From assembly GCA_027886785.1 (NCBI GenBank), contig JAPCJV010000053.1, forward strand, positions 1 to 8,793: 8,793 nucleotides of DNA, written 5' to 3'. This document shows positions 1 to 5,738 of the stretch, one piece after another (position 1 is the stretch's first letter; every line of letters starts with the position of its first letter). The stretch comes from Nitrososphaerota archaeon (GTDB lineage Archaea; Thermoproteota; Nitrososphaeria; Nitrososphaerales; CADDZS01). The translations under genes were made by a program, and so were the position numbers. The notes below the pieces were generated by a model, which was given only the letters and a program-made list of their open reading frames with translations, did no database searches and had not been told where the DNA came from.

Positions 1-51
1 CGCATCCCTAACCTGCTTCTGATTCGAAGATGGGACCATTTCGGTTGACAT
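1..51 (-). CDS. N-terminus of an unidentified protein (partial, runs off the window)
   Basis: An ATG at 51-49 on the minus strand opens a frame that stays open to the window edge, encoding MSTEMVPSSNQKQVRDA. Only 17 residues are visible, so no family can be named. The polar, Ser/Asn/Gln-rich start looks like an ordinary soluble protein with no signal peptide. A good archaeal TATA-like box lies about 35 nt upstream on the same strand, placing the transcript start about 8-10 nt before the ATG. That is what one expects of an almost leaderless archaeal gene and is the main support for calling it real. It is transcribed divergently from the sixA-ppx operon. Confidence 0.55.
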   Translation of the reverse strand, partial: MSTEMVPSSNQKQVRDA

Positions 52-81
52 TTTAGGCGGCCGCAACTGCGGGAATTATCA

Positions 82-91
82 AAAATAAAGG
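82..91 (-). promoter_or_regulatory. TATA-like box for the edge gene
   Basis: Read on the minus strand the sequence is CTTTATTTTT, preceded by GC-containing bases (GAGC) that could serve as a BRE. Its centre lies about 35 nt from the ATG at 51, so a start site 26 nt downstream gives a leader of under 10 nt. Assignment is by motif and spacing only. Confidence 0.45.
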
Positions 92-100
92 CTCTCTATT

Positions 101-190
101 GAAACCAAATGGTATCGATATTAAATTCTAAGAAAAATCAATTAATGCAAAAAACCTCTAGAATGGAAGAGAGTTCCATAAATTGGTTTC
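101..190. repeat. Nested inverted repeats in the divergent intergenic region
   Basis: Two inverted repeats are nested in the gap between the edge gene and sixA. The outer pair is GAAACCAA at 101-108 and TTGGTTTC at 183-190. The inner pair is ATGGAA at 163-168 and TTCCAT at 174-179, separated by 5 nt. The inner one has the form of a dimeric regulator's operator half-sites; both could also fold in RNA. Otherwise positions 52-327 hold only promoter-like AT-rich sequence. I see no tRNA or mobile element there. Confidence 0.3.
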
Positions 191-291
191 TAAATATATC
201 ACGTTATGTTGTCAATAAAGACTGACTAGTCGTTGCCCTAATTTTTCGTTTCTTAGGCTTTTATCGTTCTCGATCTATGTGGGTAACCGAT

Positions 292-301
292 CTTCTTATA
301 G
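292..301 (+). promoter_or_regulatory. TATA-like box upstream of the sixA-type gene
   Basis: CTTCTTATAG is centred about 30 nt before the GTG at 328, so transcription would begin at or just before that GTG and give a leaderless mRNA. A second candidate, GCTTTTATCG at 257-266, would start transcription near 288 and leave a leader of about 40 nt. Both favour the GTG at 328 over the ATG at 277, which would lie upstream of or at the transcript start. Confidence 0.4.
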
Positions 302-327
302 TCCAGAAAAACCCCTTAGGCACCGGC

Positions 328-828
328 GTGAATATTTTTATCGTAAGACACGGTGAAGCCGGCACCCACGCCGCTTTGCCCAGCAAAGACTCTGAAAGGC
401 CCCTCACTGAGTCAGGGCGGAATGAAGTTGAAAAAATTGCAGAGTCTTTACACGGTCTTCGCCTCGAGTTTGATAGAATTGCTACTAGTCCCCTAAGAAG
501 GGCAAAAGAAACCGCGGAAATCGTGGCTCGGGTGTACGAGGACAAGTCTCCCAAGCTCGAAGTTTGGGAGGAGCTGAGGCCTGAAGGAAGCAAAGCCGAA
601 GTTATCCAAAAACTATCGAAATTGAAACAGGACTCTGACATCATGCTAGTGGGACATGAGCCTTATCTCAGTACTTTGATTGGGGAAATCATTTCGGGAA
701 GTGGAATTAGTCGGATAGTCCTCAAGAAAGGAGGAGTTGCGAAGGTGCAAATACATTCCTTTGCACCGAAAGTGAATGGTGAACTTCGGTGGTTACTAAC
801 CCCAAGGCATCTGAAAAAAATGTCGTAG
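328..828 (+). CDS. sixA: SixA-type phosphohistidine phosphatase (histidine phosphatase superfamily)
   Basis: This is a branch-1 histidine phosphatase of the small SixA type, which removes phosphate from phosphohistidine proteins in bacteria; archaeal substrates are not established. Counted from the GTG at 328 it has 166 residues, close to the 161 of E. coli SixA. The RHGEA motif is at residues 7-11, with His8 as the expected phospho-acceptor. A TSPLRRAKETAEI motif spans 53-65, and a GHEP motif at 109-112 carries the second catalytic histidine (His110). An ATG at 277 would add 17 residues before the first beta strand, unusual for the family and upstream of the likely transcript start, so 328 is preferred. 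It heads a plus-strand operon, 40 nt before the Ppx/GppA gene. SixA-like genes often sit beside CHAD genes, as here. The family is clear; the substrate is not known. Confidence 0.88.
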   Translation: MNIFIVRHGEAGTHAALPSKDSERPLTESGRNEVEKIAESLHGLRLEFDRIATSPLRRAKETAEIVARVYEDKSPKLEVWEELRPEGSKAEVIQKLSKLKQDSDIMLVGHEPYLSTLIGEIISGSGISRIVLKKGGVAKVQIHSFAPKVNGELRWLLTPRHLKKMS

Positions 829-868
829 AATTGTAGGCGTATCGAAAAAATCGGATATTCAGAATCGC

Positions 869-2440
869 TTGAAAGTTTCAGTAATTGATCTCGGATACAA
901 CTCACTCAAGCTCGTGAGCTACGAGGTAAAGAGTGACAACTCATCCTTTGCCGCCTACGATCAAGATTCGGTTCCTGCAAGGCTCGGTGAAGGGCTGAGT
1001 CAAACGGGATTCCTTGCACCAGAACCCATCCGACGAGCAATCGCAGGTTTGAAATTTTTCAAAGAAATTAACGAACTGCATGGAGTTAGGCATTGCTTGC
1101 CTGTCGCCACCAGCGCTGTTCGGGAAGCAGGGAACCAGGAGCAGTTCGTAAAGCAAGTATTTGATGAAATCGGATTAAAGTTGAGAGTGCTTTCGGGAAA
1201 AGAGGAAGCGCTCTTTTCGTACTCCGGCGCGGTGCGTTCATTGGAAGACTCGAACATTTTGTTTTTTGATATTGGCGGGGGAAGCCTGGAACTAGTTTAT
1301 TCCAATGAAAAGAAGGTCAGGAAAATATTTTCCCTTCCTTTAGGCGGCCTTCGTTTGACTCAGCTCTACGCTGATAGGGACGGATCCTTCAAGGAAAAGG
1401 CATATTTGCGCATGTCGAAGCGGATTTTGGAACTTCTCCCTGCGAGGGAAGAACTGCAGGCGCGGGACGACGCAATACTTGTGGGGGTTGGGGGCAATCT
1501 GAGGGCACTTGCCAGATGGGATCAGAAGTTGAATAATTACCCTCTAAACAAGATTCACAATTATGCGATAAAGCGGGAATCCATAGAAGCAATGTGTGGT
1601 GAACTTTCAAAACTTTCAGTCGACGGAATCTCCGACATTGATGTGATCGGCCGGGACAGAGCTCAGACACTAACCGCCGGATCGCTTGTCATCGAATCTA
1701 TCATGAAAAAACTGGGATTCAGAAGACTGACAGTGAGTACTCACGGATTGAGGGATGGGATCCTTTCATCTTTTCTAGATGACCTGATTGGTTATCACCA
1801 GGGCAGACTCGGCAGGATACCTCCAAAAAAAATCAAGTCTCAGACGCAAACGGAGTACGAGCCGATTGTTACGGATTTTCTGGAAAAACTCGTTGCTTTC
1901 GATCTAATAGGAACTAGAGAGGTGGAGATTGTTGTATTTTCACTAAATTGGATGCTCGGCGAGGTTTCCTCCTTAAGACCGGAGGCACTTTTCGGGATGA
2001 TGATGGACGAAGATTCCGCTCTTTCTCATCGCGAACAACTTCTGGGTGCACTGTCGGTAGTTGAACTCAGAAAAGCAAGGAGCGCCAACTGGCTCTATTC
2101 GAGGTATAGATCAATTTTGAAACCGAACAGCAACAAATTGCTGGGGAGGTTGGCCGTTCTTTGTAGATTTCTCGAAGTAATAGTACTCACTGACTCTAGG
2201 ATTAGAATGATTTTTCTAGAAAATGGCGCAAGAATCAGTCTTCAAATAACAAGTTTCACGCCAGAAGTCAGATTTCCGAGCAAGATATTAAGCGATTCAA
2301 TCTCAGATCTTGGGAACGAGCTAGACAGGTTCATTGAGTATAAAGTTAAGTGGGACCAAAAGCGTTCTGTCGTAGCTACCGAAACCCTACCGGAACAGAG
2401 CATTGAAACTCATGAAAACCAGAAACCATTCGACGGCTGA
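869..2440 (+). CDS. ppx: Ppx/GppA family exopolyphosphatase / pppGpp phosphohydrolase
   Basis: A 523-residue protein of the ASKHA-fold Ppx/GppA family, which releases phosphate from polyphosphate ends or from pppGpp. The TTG start gives MKVSVIDLGYNS at once, with the first phosphate-binding motif (D7-S12) at the canonical N-terminal place. Other motifs are ATSAVREAGN (80-89), SGKEEA (109-114) with the catalytic-base glutamate, the second phosphate motif FDIGGGS (133-139), GVGGN (206-210), and STHGLRDGIL (290-299). Residues from about 310 to 523 match in length and pattern the HD-like plus C-terminal domains of long bacterial Ppx. I do not see the HD metal-ligand histidines, so that part is probably structural or polyphosphate-gripping. 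No TATA box or clear Shine-Dalgarno precedes it, so it is probably co-transcribed with sixA. Its last 38 nt overlap the next gene. Polyphosphate versus pppGpp specificity cannot be read from sequence; the CHAD gene nearby favours polyphosphate. Confidence 0.9.
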   Translation: MKVSVIDLGYNSLKLVSYEVKSDNSSFAAYDQDSVPARLGEGLSQTGFLAPEPIRRAIAGLKFFKEINELHGVRHCLPVATSAVREAGNQEQFVKQVFDEIGLKLRVLSGKEEALFSYSGAVRSLEDSNILFFDIGGGSLELVYSNEKKVRKIFSLPLGGLRLTQLYADRDGSFKEKAYLRMSKRILELLPAREELQARDDAILVGVGGNLRALARWDQKLNNYPLNKIHNYAIKRESIEAMCGELSKLSVDGISDIDVIGRDRAQTLTAGSLVIESIMKKLGFRRLTVSTHGLRDGILSSFLDDLIGYHQGRLGRIPPKKIKSQTQTEYEPIVTDFLEKLVAFDLIGTREVEIVVFSLNWMLGEVSSLRPEALFGMMMDEDSALSHREQLLGALSVVELRKARSANWLYSRYRSILKPNSNKLLGRLAVLCRFLEVIVLTDSRIRMIFLENGARISLQITSFTPEVRFPSKILSDSISDLGNELDRFIEYKVKWDQKRSVVATETLPEQSIETHENQKPFDG

Positions 2441-3140
2441 TTCTCAAAAAGGCATACTGATTGTTGTTGAAGGAATCGATGGTTCGGGAAAATCCACTCA
2501 ATTACACCTGCTCGATAAATGGTTGCGGAGCAAAGGACTGCTTGTTTTTACAACAGAGTGGAATTCCTCTGATGTCGTAAAAGAAATTACTTCCAAGGGG
2601 AAAAAGAAAGCCCTCCTCACTCCAACGACTTTCAGTCTTCTTCATGCGACAGACTTTGCCGATAGGTACGAAAGAAATATAGCTCCATTGCTGCGAGCCG
2701 GGTACATCGTTCTCGCTGACAGGTACGTGTATACTGCCTTTGCCAGAGATGTCGTGAGAAAATGCAGCACTCACTGGGTGAGAAAAGTCTACGGTTTTGC
2801 ACAAAAGCCTGACATTACGTTTTATTTTCAAGTTCCCATTGACGTCGCGGTAAATCGGATACTCGTCGGCCGACCCAAGATCAAATATTACGAAGCGGGC
2901 ATGGATCTAAATCTGAGCAACGATCCCTTCGAGAGCTACAGATTATTCCAAGCAAAAATTATAGCCGAGTACGAGTCCATGGCGGAGCATGAAGACTTTA
3001 CCGTGATTGATGCGACCAAGGATATCGAGCAACAACAAATGGTGGTTAGGCAAAAGGTCATGGAGGTATTGCCTCGTTCTTTGGCAAACCGGATAAACGG
3101 GATTGCGTCGGTTGCCTCGACTCAATCCTCAGGAGCTTAA
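2403..3140 (+). CDS. Thymidylate-kinase-fold P-loop kinase, first of a tandem pair (intact Walker A)
   Basis: A 245-residue P-loop protein of the thymidylate kinase superfamily. A perfect Walker A, GIDGSGKST, is at 24-32; LADRY is at 104-108 (the DRY motif); PDITFYFQV at 136-144 is the beta strand before the lid; VIDAT at 201-205 is the usual near-C-terminal strand. Two hallmarks of dTMP binding are absent: TEWNSSD stands where REPGG is expected, and ATDF stands where the AdR arginine should be. The lid region instead carries YYEAGMDL (162-169), shared with the next gene. It may therefore not be a housekeeping dTMP kinase; a different nucleotide or a phosphate donor such as polyphosphate is conceivable but unproven. 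The TTG at 2403 has GGAA 7 nt upstream; an ATG three codons later (2412) is an equal candidate. It overlaps the ppx end by 29-38 nt, implying translational coupling. Confidence 0.85.
   Translation: MKLMKTRNHSTADSQKGILIVVEGIDGSGKSTQLHLLDKWLRSKGLLVFTTEWNSSDVVKEITSKGKKKALLTPTTFSLLHATDFADRYERNIAPLLRAGYIVLADRYVYTAFARDVVRKCSTHWVRKVYGFAQKPDITFYFQVPIDVAVNRILVGRPKIKYYEAGMDLNLSNDPFESYRLFQAKIIAEYESMAEHEDFTVIDATKDIEQQQMVVRQKVMEVLPRSLANRINGIASVASTQSSGA
3131..3135 (+). promoter_or_regulatory. Ribosome binding site for the second kinase gene
   Basis: AGGAG lies 10 nt before the GTG at 3146, inside the last codons of the preceding gene. It is the clearest Shine-Dalgarno in the operon and supports the GTG start. 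The other genes here rely on weak or no such sites. Confidence 0.5.
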
Positions 3141-3145
3141 GGGAA

Positions 3146-3859
3146 GTGTTAGTCCATAGAGCGAACCCTAAGCCCATCGAATTTTACGGCGAGGGCATCC
3201 CCAATCTGACAAATGTCGAGATCAAAGGGAGGCTCATCGTGATCGAAGGCCCGGATGGTTCCGGCAGAAGCACGCAGATCCAGTCGATTATTACGAAACT
3301 GGAATCCGACGGCCACGCGGTAGTGAACACGGGGCTGAAACGATCGGAGTTGATCGGTCAGGGAATATTGCAAGCCAAGCAGAAATTACCGCTCGGGAAA
3401 AAAACACTCACCCTTTTTTACGCTGCCGATTTCGTGGAACAGCTAGAGCACAAGATTATCCCTGCCCTCCAAGCAGGGTACGTGGTCTTGGCGGACAGGT
3501 ACATCTACACTCTTATCGCACGAAGTATAGTGCGGGGGCTGAGCAGTAGATGGTCACATGACATATTTGGTTTCGCACCAAAAGCGGATCTGGTGTTTTA
3601 TCTAGACGTGGAGCCAAACGAACTGTTCCACAGGGTCTTTCAAAAATACGGCAGCCTCGATTATTACGAATCAGGGGCAGACATTGGTCTTTCTGACGAT
3701 CTCTATGATTCATTCATCGCCTATCAGCAAAAAATGGCGCGAGAATTCACTCTGATGGGGAAACAATACGGAATGATCAAGATCGACGGAAATAGACCGA
3801 TTCCGGAAGTCTATTCCTCGCTTCAGGAAAAAATAGACGCTTACCTCAATTCCTCTTGA
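3146..3859 (+). CDS. Thymidylate-kinase-fold P-loop protein, second of the pair, Walker A Lys replaced by Arg
   Basis: A 237-residue paralogue of the preceding gene, 5 nt downstream. It has an N-terminal extension of about 28 residues before the first strand. The P-loop reads GPDGSGRST (35-43): the codon at the invariant lysine is AGA, giving Arg41. It shares with its neighbour LADRYIYT (115-122), GFAPKAD (142-148), FYLDV (151-155), the lid-region YYESGAD (173-179) and the LSDD/LSND pattern. It also lacks the REPGG motif and has AADF in place of the AdR arginine. Loss of the P-loop lysine usually removes or greatly weakens phosphoryl transfer, so this may be a regulatory or scaffolding partner. 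Thymidylate kinases are dimers, so a heterodimer with the intact paralogue is possible. Proper coding sequence and preserved motifs argue against simple decay. Fold: confident; function: unknown. Confidence 0.82.
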   Translation: MLVHRANPKPIEFYGEGIPNLTNVEIKGRLIVIEGPDGSGRSTQIQSIITKLESDGHAVVNTGLKRSELIGQGILQAKQKLPLGKKTLTLFYAADFVEQLEHKIIPALQAGYVVLADRYIYTLIARSIVRGLSSRWSHDIFGFAPKADLVFYLDVEPNELFHRVFQKYGSLDYYESGADIGLSDDLYDSFIAYQQKMAREFTLMGKQYGMIKIDGNRPIPEVYSSLQEKIDAYLNSS

Positions 3860-4016
3860 GTTCTAGTTCCAGGGACTCAATTCTGTGGGAAAGAAAGTCC
3901 TTGACAGGAACCAGTTTGTATCCTGAGTTTTTGTCGGCGTCAATCGTCTCTTGAATGACAGCCAGATTTCTTTTTCGATTTTGCAATTGCGAAGAGGTCT
4001 TTGTTTTTTCTGTCAT
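3846..4016 (-). CDS. Possible small unidentified protein, 56 aa
   Basis: An ATG at 4016-4014 on the minus strand opens a 56-codon frame ending in TGA at 3848-3846. The product is charged and soluble, beginning MTEKTKTSSQLQNRKR and ending in an amphipathic, Glu/Leu/Arg-rich stretch (HRIESLELELKRN) that could form a coiled coil. It converges on the second kinase gene and overlaps its last 14 nt. An AT-rich TATA-like stretch lies upstream on the same strand. An AAGGAG at 4042-4037 is 20 nt from the ATG, too far for a standard ribosome site. I do not recognise a family. Against it, the plus strand here has T-rich tracts that could be the operon's terminator and would produce lysine codons on the minus strand by chance. 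Confidence 0.4.
   Translation of the reverse strand: MTEKTKTSSQLQNRKRNLAVIQETIDADKNSGYKLVPVKDFLSHRIESLELELKRN
3967..4010 (+). terminator. T-rich tracts, possible archaeal terminator for the sixA-ppx-kinase operon
   Basis: Runs of T (TTTCTTTTTCGATTTT from 3967 and TTTGTTTTTT ending at 4009) lie 110-150 nt past the operon's last stop. Archaeal RNA polymerase terminates at oligo-T tracts without needing a hairpin. The tracts overlap the small minus-strand frame, so the two interpretations compete. Confidence 0.35.
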
Positions 4017-4073
4017 GTGTTGAAATTCGAATGTCTCTCCTTAAACGCAATCCCTAGATAGTTACTATAGGGC

Positions 4074-4088
4074 TAATTATAATAAATA
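4074..4088. promoter_or_regulatory. AT-rich promoter element between the small ORF and the CHAD gene
   Basis: TAATTATAATAAATA can be read as a TATA box on either strand. On the minus strand it would start transcription near 4054, giving the small ORF a leader of about 38 nt. On the plus strand it would give the CHAD gene a leader of about 110 nt; a second element, TATTTTTA at 4150-4157, would give a shorter leader of about 37 nt. The gap 4017-4216 otherwise holds no recognisable gene. Confidence 0.35.
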
Positions 4089-4216
4089 GGGCCGGGCAAG
4101 AGTGGCCTCTCCGAGCTCCTGATTTTGAAATTCAGAAAAAACTTCTCTGTATTTTTACCTCAATATGAATCGAAAATCTTCCCGGGGTCGGCGAAGTTTT
4201 GAAGGAAGTCTAGTAG

Positions 4217-5059
4217 GTGATTAATCTGAAGTACGACGGAACTTTTTCCAAGAGATTTTCGCAACAGAGAAAAAATCTGGACGCTCGCCTAAAATCCCTT
4301 CAAAAAGATGCGTCCCCCGATTCTATCCATGATGTTCGGACATCGATCAGAAGGGTGGAAGCAGCTTTCCAGTTGCTACCAAAGAGGTTCCGGAAACGCA
4401 GTAAGGCGTGTCGCTACATTTCGGGCTCCAAGAAGTTGTTCAAGTCCATGTCCCCCGTCCGGGATATCGACATCTTAATTTCTAATCTGGCAGATCTCCA
4501 ATCAATATCTACCGTCAAAACGGTTCTAATGACTCTTCGCTCGGAAAGAGATCGCAGAATCCGAGAGATATTAGGGCGTGCAAAATCTCTGAATGAGCTC
4601 AAGGCTCCAAAACTGAGAAAAAACAAGCTCGCATCTTTTCAGATCATGAAGCGGAAGAGGCGGGTCCTGCAAGGTTTGCAGTGGAGAATCGCAGAACTTG
4701 TCCCATTAGTTCTTCAAGATTATGAGAAGGTCGATGAAGTGCACAACCTTCGCAAGTATTGCAAGAGATTAAGATATACACTTGAGCTGGTCTTATCCGA
4801 GGAAGAACGAGATTTCGCGGGACTAATGGAAGAATGGCAAAAGGCTCTGGGAAGCGTGCGCGACCTTGATCTAACCGCGGAGTACATTGCGAAAAACGGA
4901 CTTGAATCGGAGCTTAAGCAATATCTCGAAGGCTTGAAGAAGAAACGAGAAAGATCCCTTGAGTCTTTTGTCCAAAGTGCCAAAGCCCGACTCAACTCCT
5001 CTGGCGATTTGATTCCTATTGCAAAGACCGTGTCCTCCTATAGGGTCTTTTATGGCTGA
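4217..5059 (+). CDS. CHAD domain protein (conserved histidine alpha-helical domain)
   Basis: A 280-residue, very basic, almost wholly helical protein. CHAD domains consist of two four-helix repeats lined by conserved His, Arg and Lys that bind polyphosphate. Both repeats are visible. Repeat one has HDVRTSIRR (38-46) and SPVRDIDI (79-86); repeat two has HNLRKYCKRLRY (176-187) and LGSVRDLDL (211-219). No CYTH or other enzymatic domain is fused, so it is a stand-alone CHAD. The GTG start is the first possible one, because TAG TAG directly precedes it in frame; GAAGGAAG at 4201-4208 is a plausible ribosome site 8 nt upstream. It follows the Ppx-kinase operon in the same direction but has its own likely promoter. 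CHAD proteins localise to polyphosphate granules in bacteria; a tethering or regulatory role with the nearby Ppx is inferred. Confidence 0.9.
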   Translation: MINLKYDGTFSKRFSQQRKNLDARLKSLQKDASPDSIHDVRTSIRRVEAAFQLLPKRFRKRSKACRYISGSKKLFKSMSPVRDIDILISNLADLQSISTVKTVLMTLRSERDRRIREILGRAKSLNELKAPKLRKNKLASFQIMKRKRRVLQGLQWRIAELVPLVLQDYEKVDEVHNLRKYCKRLRYTLELVLSEEERDFAGLMEEWQKALGSVRDLDLTAEYIAKNGLESELKQYLEGLKKKRERSLESFVQSAKARLNSSGDLIPIAKTVSSYRVFYG

Positions 5060-5090
5060 AATGAGAATATACTCTTCTCATATTCTCATT
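5060..5090 (+). terminator. Perfect 11-bp hairpin directly after the CHAD stop codon
   Basis: AATGAGAATAT (5060-5070) and ATATTCTCATT (5080-5090) are exact reverse complements around a 9-nt loop, beginning at the base after the TGA. The stem is AT-rich and has no T-run after it, so it is not a classical intrinsic terminator. It may be an mRNA 3'-end stabiliser, a processing site or a protein-binding palindrome. Confidence 0.5.
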
Positions 5091-5142
5091 ACGATCCGAA
5101 TTCATAACCTTCCCATCTAAAGCTGAATGCGCTCAAAACAAA

Positions 5143-5579
5143 TTGAGTTGGCAAAAGTACTTCAAAACCAGCCTCGTGGATGCATGTGAGCCTCCAGAAA
5201 ATCACGAACGATTTGCATTTTCAAACGGTCAAAGACACCCGGGAGATTCCGGAAAAGAGATCTCATTGCTTCTTGAAAAAATAGGGAATCGGGATGTCGA
5301 GATCGATGCTTGCCTACCCCTTAACTTGCACGTGACTTGAGGAGCAACAATGTAAATGCAATTTGGGTTCCTGCGATACTTGGAGATGGAGCGGGTGACG
5401 ACGAGATTGTCCAGGAACTTTTATTAGAAGACAAGGGAAACTGGGGCAGTTCGACTAATCAGAAAGTTTTGCTGACGAGGGATGTAGAATTCTACAAAAG
5501 AATCCAGAAAAAAGTTATTCTTGTCAATCATAGTCTAGCAAAGCATTTTCGTCACGATGGTACTCAACAGATGCATTAA
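5143..5579 (+). pseudogene. PIN-like (DUF5615/VapC-type) nuclease gene broken by a frame change
   Basis: Two overlapping frames read as one protein. The first, from the TTG at 5143, runs 65 codons to TGA at 5338-5340 and ends VEIDACLPLNLHVT. The second starts inside that stop, at 5337, and continues SNNVNAIWVPAILGD, then DDEIVQELL and KVLLTRDVEFYKRI to 5579. Joined, they follow the order of small PIN-like proteins: an acidic D-x-x-LP start, a DEEI-like acidic helix, and the VLLTRDxxF strand carrying the last acidic residues. Restoring the frame needs one added base (or loss of two) near 5335-5340. The roughly 45 residues before IDACLP match nothing I recognise and the start is uncertain. Possible causes are a real pseudogene, a sequencing error or programmed frameshifting. 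The family call is moderate, from motif pattern only. Such nucleases are often toxin components, but no antitoxin is evident. Confidence 0.5.
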
Positions 5580-5689
5580 AGGAAATTGAAAATGAATATG
5601 CACCGGTAAAATTACAGTCACGATGATTACGAAAAATCTTGATGAATCAGGTGTAGAACTTTTTGATTAGGGAATAGTTGCGTTGTTCT

Positions 5690-5731
5690 TCCTCTTCGTC
5701 TTGCGAAGAGGAGTGGGACTTTTTTCCTCCC
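5690..5731 (+). promoter_or_regulatory. Hairpin(s) with T-run upstream of the USP-like gene
   Basis: CCTCTTCG (5691-5698) and CGAAGAGG (5704-5711) pair perfectly around TCTTG; a flanking T-A pair (5690/5712) extends the stem to 9 bp. A T6 run follows at 5720-5725, flanked by GGGA (5715-5718) and TCCC (5728-5731), which could form a second stem. It could be a terminator for the upstream gene or a leader structure of the USP-like gene. A TATA-like TTTTTGATTAG at 5660-5670 would start transcription almost exactly at the hairpin. Positions 5580-5690 hold no other supportable gene. Confidence 0.4.
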
Positions 5732-5738
5732 AGTAAAG

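Noticed and set aside
57..72. GC-rich palindromes GCGGCCGC and CCGCAACTGCGG near the edge gene start
   Set aside because: They are short, could arise by chance, and lie in a probable leader of under 10 nt or just upstream of it. No function can be supported.
109..225. 38-codon plus-strand frame starting at ATG 109 in the divergent intergenic region
   Set aside because: It has no ribosome site, spans the inverted repeats, has a low-complexity AT-driven composition and resembles no family. It is probably chance.
277..327. ATG 277 as the start of the SixA-type protein
   Set aside because: It adds 17 residues before the first strand, is not preceded by a ribosome site, and lies upstream of or at the predicted transcript start. 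GTG 328 gives the canonical SixA N-terminus with His8.
261..644. Minus-strand frame of 127 codons opposite the sixA gene
   Set aside because: It is Ser/Arg-rich with no motif and fully covered by a clear plus-strand gene, so it is an antisense shadow.
2502..2831. Minus-strand frame of 109 codons opposite the first kinase gene
   Set aside because: It has no motifs and lies wholly inside a gene with strong conserved motifs on the other strand.
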